Shown here one piece after another: positions 18,151-26,928 of a DNA stretch of 64,000 nt. Origin of the DNA: Pseudochrobactrum asaccharolyticum (GTDB lineage: Bacteria; Pseudomonadota; Alphaproteobacteria; Rhizobiales; Rhizobiaceae). Both the position numbers and the translations under genes were made by a program. The stretch is taken from assembly GCF_003314995.1 (NCBI RefSeq), contig NZ_QNRH01000006.1, forward strand, positions 124,001 to 188,000. Reading direction: 5' to 3'. Within the stretch, counting starts at the first letter, position 1; each line of letters begins with the position of its first letter. The notes under the pieces were generated by a model. That model searched no databases. It worked only from the letters and a program-made list of their open reading frames with translations, and was not told where the DNA came from.

Positions 18151-18711
18151 TTAAGCGCGGGATACGTAAGTCAGTTCGTTGGTGTCAACGATGACGCGTT
18201 CACCGGATTCGATGAAAGGCGGTACGAGAATACGGATGCCGTTTTCCAGAATCGCAGGCTTGTAGGAAGAAGCCGCTGTCTGGCCTTTAACAACCGGATC
18301 AGCTTCTGTGATTGCCAGTGTAACCTGATCCGGTAGGCGGATACCGATCGGACGTTCTTCGTGCATTTCCACGGTGACCATCATGCCGTCCTGCAGGAAT
18401 GCAGCGCGCTCGCCAACGAAATCTTTGTTCAGCTCAAGCTGTTCATAGGTTTCGGTATCCATGAAAATCAGCGCTTCGCCCTGTTCATAAAGGAAAGAGA
18501 AATCCTTCTGCTCAAGACGGATACGCTCAACGGTTTCAGCCGAACGGAAACGTTCATTCAGCTTGGTACCGTCGATGAGGTTTTTCAGTTCAACCTGATT
18601 ATAGGCGCCGCCTTTACCAGGCTTTACCGCATTACATTTAACTGCTGCCCACAGACCGCCATTGTGCTCAATGACGTTGCCTGGACGGATTTCGTTACCG
18701 TTGATCTTCAT
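18151..18711 (-). CDS. efp: Translation elongation factor P
   Basis: Relieves ribosome stalling at polyproline stretches. The 186 residues form the usual three beta-barrel domains, beginning [20 protein letters not shown]. The tip of domain I reads [11 protein letters not shown] with K33 at the position that is lysylated by EpmA in E. coli. The C-terminal block with [19 protein letters not shown] and [17 protein letters not shown] is typical. The start at 18711 matches the family; the frame extends further upstream without homology. Several proline-rich clients (TolA, TonB, ExbB) lie in this same window. Confidence 0.96.
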   Translation of the reverse strand: MKINGNEIRPGNVIEHNGGLWAAVKCNAVKPGKGGAYNQVELKNLIDGTKLNERFRSAETVERIRLEQKDFSFLYEQGEALIFMDTETYEQLELNKDFVGERAAFLQDGMMVTVEMHEERPIGIRLPDQVTLAITEADPVVKGQTAASSYKPAILENGIRILVPPFIESGERVIVDTNELTYVSRA

Positions 18712-18939
18712 ATTCGCTAAATCCGGAATTAGTGTGAAATTTTCTCTGAACTGCCCTGTGAAATTGTGCTGCGCTTCATATCTCAACCGGTACGGGTTTG
18801 ATCAATGCTGCTGCAGTGTGCGTCAGAGGGCTTGTCAGCCATATCAATCGGGTTTTCCAAGACCATAAATCTGCTATTTTGGCAAGTCTGATACAGGTTT
18901 CAGGCTGCACTATGTTAGCGAAACACTGATTTTCACAGG

Positions 18940-20082
18940 TCAGCGCAGATTATTGGCACGGGAAATGGCCTGTTGAATTTCTTCATCGGTCAGACCATCC
19001 ATGAAAGAATCGAGATCTTTGGCATAGAGTTTCGAGCGTCGCGCCTGAATATACCATGCGGCGGCTTCAATGGAATTACCGTCTGTACCGATGCCGTCGC
19101 GATAGAGGCGAGCCACACGCGCCATCGCTGCAACATTGCCGCCGCGGGCTGCAGTCAGCATCCAGCGGAAACCGGCATCATAATTGCGTTCCCCGCCGCG
19201 CCCTTCCACCAGCCATGTTCCGAGATCGAGCTGTGCTGTATCATAATTTTTACGTGCGGCGAGCAGAAGATATTCCCGGGCCTCGGCCTCGTCGCGTTTT
19301 ACATTAGTTGTGCCGTTGGCCAGAATCTGGCTGACCGCATATTGCCCGTCGGCCAGCCCGGCATCCGCAGCTTTCTGGAACCATGGGGCGGCTTCATCAA
19401 CGCCTTTCATGCCCGGAGAGCGCATCATCAGCATCTGACCATAGTTGAACTGCGCCATGGCATTGCCTGCCTCAGCGGCTTTTTTCATCAGGACTTCGGC
19501 CTTTTTAGCATCTTTGGCCACGTAGATGCCCTGAAGCAGCATGGCCGCATAGCGGAACTGCGCTTCATTCTCGCCCTTTTCTGCAGCCAGTCCATACCAA
19601 TGGGCAGCTTGTTTTTGATCGGCTTTGACCCCAAGGCCGCGGGCATAAATCTCAGCCACCAGTGTTTGCGCCGCCGGATCACCTGCTTTTGCCCGTTCCA
19701 TACCTAGATTGAATGCCGTCAGATACAGGCCGCGCTGAAACGCACCAAATGCTGGATCGGCAACTTTACCGCCGAACCGGTTTTCGTTGAAAGCTGGCAT
19801 TGCATCGGTTGATGCTGGTTGTTGCAGCATATCCGGCTGGTTTTTGGCCCATGAACCGGCCAGTTCAGGAATGGTAAAGCCGGTGGAGACTGACGGCACA
19901 TCCAGCGGCTTTTCATCATGCTGAGACTGTTTTTCCGTCTCTGGTTTTGAAGCCCCTGTCTCTGTTTTTGCAGATGCAGGTTTTGTCTTGTCCTGAGCCA
20001 TGGCTGGCAGGGAACCGGATAAAGCTGCCAGCATAAACCAGGCTGCACAGGTGCTGTTCAACAGAACGGATTTTTTCAGCAT
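18940..20082 (-). CDS. Secreted Sel1-repeat protein
   Basis: A 380-residue protein with a signal peptide (about residues 1-29, cleavage after SLPAMA). A low-complexity Lys/Ser/Thr-rich linker (30-65) precedes at least five Sel1/TPR-like repeats from about 130 to 350. Recognisable repeats are AAHWYGLAAEKGENEAQFRYAAM, KAAEAGNAMAQFNYGQML, WFQKAADAGLADGQYAVSQIL and FRWMLTAARGGNVAAMARVA. Such periplasmic solenoids act as protein-interaction scaffolds; the partner is unknown. It is 48 nt downstream of the ThiE-like gene on the same strand and may be co-transcribed. Confidence 0.85.
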   Translation of the reverse strand: MLKKSVLLNSTCAAWFMLAALSGSLPAMAQDKTKPASAKTETGASKPETEKQSQHDEKPLDVPSVSTGFTIPELAGSWAKNQPDMLQQPASTDAMPAFNENRFGGKVADPAFGAFQRGLYLTAFNLGMERAKAGDPAAQTLVAEIYARGLGVKADQKQAAHWYGLAAEKGENEAQFRYAAMLLQGIYVAKDAKKAEVLMKKAAEAGNAMAQFNYGQMLMMRSPGMKGVDEAAPWFQKAADAGLADGQYAVSQILANGTTNVKRDEAEAREYLLLAARKNYDTAQLDLGTWLVEGRGGERNYDAGFRWMLTAARGGNVAAMARVARLYRDGIGTDGNSIEAAAWYIQARRSKLYAKDLDSFMDGLTDEEIQQAISRANNLR

Positions 20083-20130
20083 TATTTTACTCTTAATAAC
20101 GACGGAGATGCGGGAGGCTCTCCGCCAATG

Positions 20131-20796
20131 TTATTCTTCAGTGTCGGCGGCGCTCATTTCATCGAGCTGGCGATTGGCATCTGCAACGATCTGTGCCGGA
20201 TTGTCTGCAGAGAAAACAGCAGCACCCAATGCAATAAATTCTGCTCTTGTGGCGAAGCAAGCTGCCAGATCGTCAATCTTTGAACCGGCTTGTACAATCG
20301 CCGGAATCTCGACCATGGCTGCCCACCATTCGGCAAGAGACAGGTTGCGCGGGTGAGCTTCCGCTTTGCTGTCTGCGCCGATTTTGCCGAAGAACATATA
20401 GTCCGGCTGTAATTCACCGACTTCGAGGGCGGCATGACGTTCTTTAACATTGCCGGTGCCGACAATCAGCTTCGGAGTATAGCGTTCAATAGCATCTGCA
20501 ATATCTGCCAGCGGACCTTCAATATGAACACCATCAGCGCCGACACGACCGGCAGTGCGGGTATCGTTCAGAATGATGGCCGCAGCACCGGCAGCCTGCA
20601 CTTTACTCACAGCTGCTGCTGCGAAGGTCTGAAAAGATGCTTCATCCGTCTTGCCGTTATCAAGAATAACACTGGCAATATCACCAGCTGCCAGCGCTTT
20701 ATCCAGCGTGGCGAGCAGCGTGTCAGATGCGTGTCCTTCCGAGGAAGGTGACGGAACCACCAGAACTAAGCGCGGACGGTTTTCAGGGAATTTCAT
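20131..20796 (-). CDS. ThiE-like (thiamine phosphate synthase/TENI fold) protein, atypical
   Basis: A 221-residue protein with the TIM-barrel layout of thiamine phosphate synthase. GADGVHIEGP (about 91-100, for the usual ADGVHLGQ), LIVGTGNVKERHAALEVGEL and DYMFFGKIGADSKAEAHP are seen. The last block replaces the phosphate/pyrophosphate-binding P-T-x-T-K motif of true ThiE, and the N-terminal substrate residues are also poorly matched. It may be a divergent or repurposed member. The start at 20796 has GAGG upstream. No thi genes or TPP riboswitch accompany it, which also argues against a standard thiamine operon. Confidence 0.7.
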   Translation of the reverse strand: MKFPENRPRLVLVVPSPSSEGHASDTLLATLDKALAAGDIASVILDNGKTDEASFQTFAAAAVSKVQAAGAAAIILNDTRTAGRVGADGVHIEGPLADIADAIERYTPKLIVGTGNVKERHAALEVGELQPDYMFFGKIGADSKAEAHPRNLSLAEWWAAMVEIPAIVQAGSKIDDLAACFATRAEFIALGAAVFSADNPAQIVADANRQLDEMSAADTEE

Positions 20797-21116
20797 TGGA
20801 TAAAGCCTCGTTGAGGGGGGCGCAATAGCCCATAAAAGTGGCAAACTTCGGGAAACTGCAATTATTTACAGTGCAATATACCGGTCATTGCCTTCTGTTT
20901 AGAGCATAATTGCTAAAAGATAACAGGGTTTTTGCATGTAATAAGGCAAAACCATGAAGCCTTCGTTGTTTTTATGTTTTTCAGCCTGAGCGGCAAGTCT
21001 CAGATAGGCCGGTAACATCGGTAACATATTGTAACTGCCGGTTTTGTTTTCTTCTGGAAAATAATGTGATGGGGGTAAACGGTCGTCCAGCCGCTTTCGT
21101 GTCCCATTTGAGTCTT
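20797..21116. other. Intergenic region upstream of opgC, no gene seen
   Basis: About 320 nt between the ThiE-like gene (minus) and the tandem hairpins before opgC. It is AT-rich with scattered short inverted repeats. I see no credible ORF or RNA here. Confidence 0.4.
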
Positions 21117-21176
21117 ATTGTTGATAGCAGACAAAAACGTCTGCGGTTGTTGATAGCAGACGGAAAATGTCTGCGG
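21117..21176. repeat. Two tandem 30-nt units, each a hairpin
   Basis: Two adjacent 30-nt copies share TTGTTGATAGCAGAC and TGTCTGCGG or CGTCTGCGG ends and differ only in the loop. Each folds by GCAGAC/GTCTGC (21127-21144 and 21157-21175). They lie just upstream of opgC and overlap one of its possible start codons (21167). Confidence 0.8.
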
Positions 21177-21238
21177 ATGTGATTTCAGCGAAGAAGCTGG
21201 GAATACGCAAGCAAGTCAGACAAAAGGCAGGCTGGCAG

Positions 21239-22465
21239 ATGACAGGACAGATGATGGGATCAATGGTGAAAATGCGCGATACACGTCTTGATGTTTTCAG
21301 GGCGCTGGCATTGCTGAGCATTTTTATCAATCACGTTCCGGGCACGATCTATGAGAAATTCACGCATCGCGAATTCGGTTTTTCCGATTCTGCGGAAGCA
21401 TTTGTGCTGATTTCCGGTCTTGCTGTTGCACTTGCCTATAGTTCCAAATTTGTTGAAGGCAATCGCCTGCTGCTGTCTCTGAAAATGGCACGCCGCTCGA
21501 TGACGCTTTATATGGCGCAGATGATGACAACACTCATCACGCTGGCGATTTTCGGTTTTACCGCGATTTATATGAAGCGGCCGGAAATGCTGGAAATGAT
21601 CAACATTAAAACCGTGATGGAGCAACCGGCGCAGGCTTTTGTCGGTCTGGTCACACTTGGCCACCAGCTTGGCTATAATAATATTCTGTCGCTCTATCTG
21701 GTGCTGATGCTGTTTGCGCCGCTGATGCTGTATCTGTCGCGGATCAGTATTTCACTGATGCTGACGATCTCCGGTTCGATCTGGTTTTTGTCCGGTTATT
21801 ATCACATTGCACCGGTGAACTACCCGACGCAGGGCGTATGGTTCCTGAACCCGCTGTCATGGCAGTTCCTGTTTGCCATTGGTATCGGTGCGATGACCTA
21901 CGTGAAGCAGGGCGGTCGTTTTGACCAGAACCGTCCGCTGATGATTGCGGCGATTTCTTATCTGGTTTTCTCCTTGTTGTGGCTGCGCGTTCCACATCCG
22001 AACTGGGATATTTCTTTCGGCCTGCCAGCGGTACTGACCGGCTTTGACAAGACCTATCTCTCGGCCACCCGCTTGCTGCATGTGCTGGCGATTGCTTATG
22101 TGATTGCAGGTATTCCTGCATTGTCGGCAAAAGCCCGTCTGGATATGAAGCATCCGCTGGCAATTCTGGGTAAACATTCGTTGCCGGTCTTTATTGCCGG
22201 TACCATTCTGGCGATGATCGGTCAGGCACTGCGCTATGTTTATCCGGTGAGCCTGTCCTTCGATACACTGCTGATCGCGAGTGGTATTATGGCTCAGTTT
22301 GCGCTGGTCTATTATCTGGAATGGCTGCCGCGTATCGGCTGGAAAGGCAAAGCGGTTGCGAAAGCCTCTGTGCCTGATGTTACGCCGCCGGATATGCGGC
22401 CTGCGGAAGGGCGCAATAAATCCCGTCCGATACCGGTTAAACCTTATTCAGTGACTGCGCATTAA
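21239..22465 (+). CDS. opgC: OpgC-family membrane protein (glucan modification)
   Basis: An integral membrane acyltransferase-like protein that in relatives adds succinyl groups to osmoregulated periplasmic or cyclic glucans. From RDTRLDVFRALALLSIFINHVPG onward the N-terminus is diagnostic. The conserved FGFSDSAEAFVLISGLAVALAYS follows, then about nine further membrane segments; the cytosolic tail (from about residue 375) is basic. The start is uncertain: in-frame ATGs exist at 21167, 21239, 21248, 21251 and 21263. 21239 is chosen because AAAGGCAGG lies upstream. It is followed by a small RNA-like terminator structure. Confidence 0.88.
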   Translation: MTGQMMGSMVKMRDTRLDVFRALALLSIFINHVPGTIYEKFTHREFGFSDSAEAFVLISGLAVALAYSSKFVEGNRLLLSLKMARRSMTLYMAQMMTTLITLAIFGFTAIYMKRPEMLEMINIKTVMEQPAQAFVGLVTLGHQLGYNNILSLYLVLMLFAPLMLYLSRISISLMLTISGSIWFLSGYYHIAPVNYPTQGVWFLNPLSWQFLFAIGIGAMTYVKQGGRFDQNRPLMIAAISYLVFSLLWLRVPHPNWDISFGLPAVLTGFDKTYLSATRLLHVLAIAYVIAGIPALSAKARLDMKHPLAILGKHSLPVFIAGTILAMIGQALRYVYPVSLSFDTLLIASGIMAQFALVYYLEWLPRIGWKGKAVAKASVPDVTPPDMRPAEGRNKSRPIPVKPYSVTAH

Positions 22466-22518
22466 CCAAATATTAAAGTTAACGAATGAATATAAGGCTA
22501 TCCGGTTTTGCCGGACTC

Positions 22519-22597
22519 TTACCGAGTGGACTTGGTCCCTCTGTATGACGCCTCCCTGTTAAACTTCTGAGAGCCGCTTTCGCGGCTCTTTTTTTAT
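22519..22597 (+). ncRNA. Candidate MmgR/suhB-family (alpha-r8) small RNA
   Basis: About 79 nt with an ACCGAG/CTTGGT hairpin (loop TGGA) and a single-stranded CCTCTGTATGACGCCTCCCT stretch. An intrinsic terminator follows (GAGAGCCGC-TTTC-GCGGCTCTTTTTTT, 22569-22597). Size, two-hairpin layout and the unpaired anti-Shine-Dalgarno-like GCCTCCCTG match the alphaproteobacterial MmgR RNA, which limits polyhydroxybutyrate storage in Sinorhizobium. The family match is from memory of the motif, so the RNA call is firmer than the family name. It could alternatively be just the opgC 3' end. Confidence 0.6.
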
Positions 22598-23019
22598 GTT
22601 CAGAGTTACGGGATGTCTTCTCTTTGTGGATAAATCTGTACCGGCAGCGCGTCGCAACTTTTCATGCTTGTACTGAAAATATTGATCGATTCTTTGTAAC
22701 CAATTGAAGAATCTGCATTTATTTCGATTTAAGACATTATTCTCTCTGGCAAGCACAAAATCACAATTTATCTTTCTTTAACCATATTGTTGCGCGAGCG
22801 TGTATGAGCGTGCATTTTGCTTGGATAGGCTGTGGCCTGACGGTGTTTTCCAGTCACGCTTTGTGATGCAAACAAGTCAAGTGCAGCCTGAATGTTAAGG
22901 GATTCGCCGGTTTTTCGTGAAAAAAGCGTAAAAAACAGCGGAATCACTGAAATAGGGAATGCTTGTCAGAAATTTCAGATGCCGGTTTCTAAACCGCATT
23001 TGCCAGTGAGCAGAACAAG
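22598..23019. other. Intergenic region before the DUF1465 gene
   Basis: About 420 nt of AT-rich sequence between the sRNA terminator and the rcdA-like gene. A short GTTTTTCGTGAAAAAAGC inverted repeat lies near 22911. It should hold the rcdA promoter; no gene is seen. Confidence 0.4.
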
Positions 23020-23559
23020 ATGATGGAACAGACACATCGTAGCGAAAATACGGGCAGAGATAATATGATCCGCCTGTCGGAACGTATGGTCTTTTCAGAC
23101 AGTTTCAAACCACTCTACAGTGAAGGTATGGCTTTGGTTGAAGAAGCCGCGGCCTATCTGGATGAAGAGGGCAAAGACGCTGCGCGCTCGCTGTCGCATC
23201 AGGCTGCAACTCTTTATGCAGCAGAATCTATGCGTCTGACGTCACGACTGATGCATATTGCATCCTGGTTACTGTTGCTGCGTGCCAGCCGTTCCGGTGA
23301 TATGTCACGGGATATGGTCGCGCGTGAAAAAGCTAAAGTCAGTCTGGAAACCCTTTCTGCCGGTGAGAGCGCCAAAGGCTGGCAGGAACTGCCGGAAACT
23401 TTCCGCGATATGATTGCCCGCTCATTGCATTTGCAGGATCGCGTGCGCTGCATGGATGGCGACAGCTATCACAAGCAGATCCGTGAACTGGTTGAATGTA
23501 AAGGCAATGCGGTCTCAGATCAGATCGTTTTGCTTCGTACAGCTTTCGGCGGTAATTAA
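23020..23559 (+). CDS. rcdA: DUF1465 protein, RcdA-like (regulator of CtrA degradation)
   Basis: A 179-residue, all-helical cytosolic protein. The conserved block MVFSDSFKPLYSEGMALVEEAAAYLD (about 23-48) is followed by a helix bundle with SMRLTSRLMHIASWLLLLRA (68-88), typical of DUF1465. The Caulobacter member RcdA is an adaptor that helps ClpXP degrade the cell-cycle regulator CtrA together with CpdR and PopA. By orthology the same role is inferred here. Start choice between 23020, 23023 and 23065 is open; the first is kept because of family length. A terminator follows at 23569. Confidence 0.85.
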   Translation: MMEQTHRSENTGRDNMIRLSERMVFSDSFKPLYSEGMALVEEAAAYLDEEGKDAARSLSHQAATLYAAESMRLTSRLMHIASWLLLLRASRSGDMSRDMVAREKAKVSLETLSAGESAKGWQELPETFRDMIARSLHLQDRVRCMDGDSYHKQIRELVECKGNAVSDQIVLLRTAFGGN

Positions 23560-23567
23560 TCTAATAT

Positions 23568-23592
23568 CAAGGCGGATAAAACCGCCTTTTTT
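23568..23592 (+). terminator. Terminator after rcdA-like gene
   Basis: AAGGCGG pairs with CCGCCTT across a 6-nt loop, with TTTT following. It separates this gene from the ruvC operon. Confidence 0.8.
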
Positions 23593-23658
23593 CTCAATGT
23601 TTCCATTTTGTTCACATTTTGATTGTTGAGTGCACCTTACACAAGGTAAGGTCAGCAC

Positions 23659-24192
23659 ATGAAACAGACGATTCGCATTATTGGTATTGATCCGGGATTA
23701 CGCCGCACCGGTTGGGGCGTGATTGAGTCTGTCGGTAATTCCCTGCATTTTGTTGGTGCGGGTACTGTGACATCCAATGATAAGCTGGATCTGGCCTCCC
23801 GTTTGTGTCAGTTGCATGAGGGCTTAACTGCTGTTCTGCATCAAATGATGCCGGATGAGGCCGCTGTCGAGCATACCTTCGTCAATAAAGATGCGACAGC
23901 GACCCTGAAATTGGGGCAGGCGCGTGGTATTGCGCTGCTGGTGCCGGCGCAGGCGGGATTGCGTGTGGCTGAATATGCGCCGAATGCCGTGAAGAAATCG
24001 GTCATCGGTGTTGGCCATGGTGAAAAACAGCAGATTCATATGATGGTTAAAGTGCTGATGCCGCGTGCGAGCTTTGATACCAGCGATGCCGCCGATGCGC
24101 TGGCCATCGCGATTTGTCATGCCCATAACCGGCACAGCCTGTATAATCTGGCAGAATTGAAGAAGAGCGGGAGGATTGCAGCCATATCATGA
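23659..24192 (+). CDS. ruvC: Holliday junction resolvase RuvC
   Basis: Endonuclease that cuts Holliday junctions during recombination repair. The 177 residues hold the four catalytic acids in an RNase H fold: D11 in [14 protein letters not shown], the Glu in [23 protein letters not shown] (near 71), and the paired Asp of [18 protein letters not shown] (near 141-146). First gene of ruvC-ruvA-ruvB; its stop overlaps the ruvA start by 4 nt (ATGA type), so translation is coupled. The gap of 66 nt to the preceding terminator holds the promoter. Confidence 0.97.
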   Translation: MKQTIRIIGIDPGLRRTGWGVIESVGNSLHFVGAGTVTSNDKLDLASRLCQLHEGLTAVLHQMMPDEAAVEHTFVNKDATATLKLGQARGIALLVPAQAGLRVAEYAPNAVKKSVIGVGHGEKQQIHMMVKVLMPRASFDTSDAADALAIAICHAHNRHSLYNLAELKKSGRIAAIS

Positions 24193-24806
24193 TCGGGAAG
24201 CTGAAAGGTGTCGTCGATGAAATCGCTGACGATCACGTCATTCTTGACGTGCATGGTGTCGGCTATGTGGCTTTTTGCTCTGCACGCACTCTGGGCAATT
24301 TGCCGTCACAGGGCGAAGCGGCAATTTTGCTGATTGAAACCTATGTCCGTGAGGATGTGCTGCGGCTCTACGGTTTCGGCACAGCGCTGGAGCGTGAATG
24401 GTTTCGTCTGTTGCAGAATGTACAGGGCGTGGGTGCCAAAGTGGCATTGGCGGTACTGGGCACATTAACACCGTCAGAACTCGCAAATGCTATTGCTTTA
24501 CGCGATATTGCGATGGTGTCACGCGCGCCGGGTGTCGGTAAAAAAGTGGCAGAACGTATTGTTACCGAGCTGAAGAACAAAGCCCCTGCCTTTGCCGGTG
24601 ATGCGGGCGCCAATATCGGATTGAAACAGGAAATCGGTGAGGGTGTTGCCTCGACCGCTGTCAGTGATGCGGTTTCCGCTTTGAGCAATCTCGGCTATTC
24701 ACGTGATCAGGCCGCCAATGCGGTGGCAAGTGCATTGCGCGAGGCTGGTGAGGATGCGGATTCCGCCAAGCTGATCCGGCTTGGTCTGAAAGAACTGGCG
24801 CGATAA
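24189..24806 (+). CDS. ruvA: Holliday junction DNA helicase subunit RuvA
   Basis: Tetrameric junction-binding subunit of the RuvAB branch migration motor. The 205 residues show the N-terminal OB fold ([26 protein letters not shown]), helix-hairpin-helix motifs in [17 protein letters not shown] and [17 protein letters not shown] (about 75-130), and the C-terminal RuvB-contacting domain (about 155-205, [21 protein letters not shown]). It overlaps ruvC by 4 nt and precedes ruvB by 39 nt in the same operon. Confidence 0.97.
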   Translation: MIGKLKGVVDEIADDHVILDVHGVGYVAFCSARTLGNLPSQGEAAILLIETYVREDVLRLYGFGTALEREWFRLLQNVQGVGAKVALAVLGTLTPSELANAIALRDIAMVSRAPGVGKKVAERIVTELKNKAPAFAGDAGANIGLKQEIGEGVASTAVSDAVSALSNLGYSRDQAANAVASALREAGEDADSAKLIRLGLKELAR

Positions 24807-24845
24807 GATCGCGCCCCGAAATAATTGAAAATGCGGGTGTGAGCA

Positions 24846-25886
24846 ATGAGTGATGAAGATCGTCTGATTTCTGCGCAAAAGCGCGGGGAAGATACGGACG
24901 TGGCTTTGCGTCCGCAAAGTCTGGATGACTTTGTCGGTCAGGCAGCGGCGCGTGCCAATCTGAAGGTCTTTATTGAAGCTGCGAAAACCCGTGGTGAAGC
25001 GCTCGATCATGTGTTGTTTGTCGGCCCTCCGGGATTGGGTAAAACCACGCTTGCGCAGATTATGTCGAAAGAGCTCGGAGTTAATTTCCGCTCGACCTCA
25101 GGGCCGGTAATCGCTAAAGCCGGTGATCTGGCGGCATTGCTTACTAATCTTGAAGACCGTGATGTGCTGTTTATCGATGAAATTCACCGTCTGAGCCCTG
25201 CGGTGGAAGAAATTCTCTATCCGGCAATGGAAGATTTTCAGCTTGATCTGATTATTGGTGAGGGGCCGGCAGCACGCTCCGTTAAAATCGATCTGGCGCG
25301 GTTTACGCTGGTTGCGGCCACTACGCGCCTTGGTCTTTTGACGACGCCTTTGCGTGATCGTTTTGGGATTCCGGTGCGGCTGAATTTCTATACGGTCGAT
25401 GAGCTGGAATATATTGTGCGGCGCGGTGCGCGTTTGATGCAGCTGAATATTTCGGAAGATGGTGCCCGCGAGGTCGCTCGACGTGCCCGCGGTACGCCGC
25501 GTATTGCCGGGCGTTTGTTGCGGCGTGTGCGTGACTTTGCCTTGGTAGCAAAGGCAGATGTTGTTGATGCGAAGATTGCCGATGAAGCGCTGATCCGGCT
25601 GGAAGTGGATAATATCGGCCTTGATCAGCTGGATCGTCGTTATCTTAATATGATTGCACGTAATTTCGGTGGTGGGCCGGTCGGCATTGAGACCATTGCG
25701 GCCGGATTGTCGGAGCCTCGCGATGCGATTGAAGATATTATTGAACCCTATCTGATCCAGCAGGGGTTTTTGCAGCGTACACCACGTGGTCGTGTGCTGA
25801 CCGCAGTCGCATGGCAGCATTTGGGGCTGACGGCGCCGACTGATCTGGCTGCGCGCCAGATCACGCTGTTTGAGGATGAAGCCTGA
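24846..25886 (+). CDS. ruvB: Holliday junction DNA helicase ATPase RuvB
   Basis: AAA+ motor that drives branch migration. The 346 residues have [12 protein letters not shown] near 21-32, Walker [10 protein letters not shown] at 60-68, Walker [10 protein letters not shown] near 110-118, sensor-1 [17 protein letters not shown] with the arginine finger, and the C-terminal winged helix ([11 protein letters not shown]). Its stop codon TGA shares the A with the ybgC ATG (TGATG), so the two are translationally coupled. This places the recombination genes and the tol-pal cluster on one strand in tandem. Confidence 0.97.
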   Translation: MSDEDRLISAQKRGEDTDVALRPQSLDDFVGQAAARANLKVFIEAAKTRGEALDHVLFVGPPGLGKTTLAQIMSKELGVNFRSTSGPVIAKAGDLAALLTNLEDRDVLFIDEIHRLSPAVEEILYPAMEDFQLDLIIGEGPAARSVKIDLARFTLVAATTRLGLLTTPLRDRFGIPVRLNFYTVDELEYIVRRGARLMQLNISEDGAREVARRARGTPRIAGRLLRRVRDFALVAKADVVDAKIADEALIRLEVDNIGLDQLDRRYLNMIARNFGGGPVGIETIAAGLSEPRDAIEDIIEPYLIQQGFLQRTPRGRVLTAVAWQHLGLTAPTDLAARQITLFEDEA

Positions 25887-26347
25887 TGTCCGATAATTTG
25901 AGTGCGAATGAGTCTGAAGTGATCAATGGCACTTTGACTGCTGAAGGTCATCGTTTGCTGGCACGGGTCTATTACGCCGATACCGATTTTTCCGGTGTGG
26001 TTTATCATGCCCGTTATCTGGAGTTTCTCGAGCGTGGCCGCACAGATTTTCTGCGTTTAAAAGGTGTGCACCACACCGCGCTGGAAGAGGGGCAACTGGG
26101 CGAGCCGATTGTCTGGATTGTGCGGCGCATGGAGATTGATTTCCGTCTGCCTGCCCGTATCGATGATATGCTGGTGATTGAAACTTCAGTCACAGAAGCT
26201 TCCGGCGCACGGGTAACTATGCAGCAGCGCATTCAGCGACAAAACGGTGATGTGCTGATTGAAGCGCGGGTCGAAGCTGCCCTGATCAATAAGCAGGGAC
26301 GCCCGCGTCGTATGCCTGCGGCCTGGAAAGAGTTGTTTACCGCTTAG
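25886..26347 (+). CDS. ybgC: Tol-Pal-associated acyl-CoA thioesterase YbgC
   Basis: A hot-dog-fold thioesterase of 153 residues, commonly the first gene of tol-pal operons and thought to act on acyl-CoA or acyl carrier protein in phospholipid metabolism. The signature VYYADTDFSGVVYHARYLEFLERGR (28-52) carries the catalytic Asp (D34) and the adjacent His. It overlaps ruvB by one nucleotide. Here it is separated from tolQ by 581 nt filled partly by two repeats. The TAG stop overlaps the first repeat (TAGAGCG). Confidence 0.94.
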   Translation: MSDNLSANESEVINGTLTAEGHRLLARVYYADTDFSGVVYHARYLEFLERGRTDFLRLKGVHHTALEEGQLGEPIVWIVRRMEIDFRLPARIDDMLVIETSVTEASGARVTMQQRIQRQNGDVLIEARVEAALINKQGRPRRMPAAWKELFTA

Positions 26348-26407
26348 AGCGCATCCCGAAAAGTGTGAAACGGTTTTCGGACAAGATGCGCGTCAAATCA
26401 GAATGTT
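26346..26407. repeat. Type A palindromic repeat, exact inverted copy of 14707-14768
   Basis: Sixty-two nucleotides from AGAGCGCATCCCGAAAAG onward, identical to the reverse complement of 14707-14768. It folds by GCGCATC/GATGCGC and CCGAAAA/TTTTCGG. It begins inside the ybgC stop codon. Confidence 0.9.
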
Positions 26408-26514
26408 AGAGCGGTTTACGTTCAGACTGGATCATGGCGCTCGCTCTGGTTTCTTTAGCTTGTCGCCTTACTCGGACTGTCCAAGTTGATCCAGCTTGAC
26501 TGTAAAATGCTCCA
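26408..26514. repeat. Type B palindromic repeat (inverted orientation)
   Basis: It begins AGAGCG and ends in GCTCCA, directly abutting the type A unit. Its reverse complement carries ACAGTCAAGCTGGATCAACT and a later GCGAC segment, the signature shared with 11404, 56729 and 62169. Confidence 0.7.
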
Positions 26515-26928
26515 GAAACGATACGAGCGGTTATTGCGCTGTAAACCGCCTGAAACCCAGCCTTTTGCGATCATAAAAATGATTGACCTCGCGAGAAAAT
26601 ACGGGCAATTGCGGCGAATCCTAACTTATCTTTAACCATAATAGTTCATCTTTAGGGCAAGACGGAGTGGTGACGGCATGAATCTGCCTGTCGCCTTCCT
26701 TTCACCAAAATTAACCGTAAAAAGCATTGTGACCGGTCATGCACAATCATTGTGTCCGGCAACAGCAGATACGGCACAAAGCAATTCGGCGGGCCGTGCA
26801 CGCAACAATGCATCCGGACCGCTCAAGGTAACAACAGATCAAAACGGCTGCGCGGGAAGCGCAAAGAACCGTTTTGCTTTTGCCGCCCGGTGATGAGCCG
26901 GGCGTTTGGATTCGAGGACAGGTGACAA
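26515..26928. other. Region upstream of tolQ
   Basis: About 410 nt remaining between the repeats and tolQ. It contains a TTAACCATAATAG AT-rich stretch near 26630 likely to be promoter, and a 71-codon open frame (26678-26893) without recognisable features. tolQ presumably has its own promoter here. Confidence 0.4.

Noticed and set aside
20131-20796. Thiamine operon with TPP riboswitch
   Set aside because: No conserved TPP box sequences upstream and no thi genes beside it.
21117-21176. Possible minimal CRISPR array
   Set aside because: Only two adjacent units with no spacers, self-complementary repeats and no cas genes nearby.
26678-26893. 71-codon frame upstream of tolQ
   Set aside because: No good RBS, low-complexity composition and no recognisable feature; more likely leader sequence.
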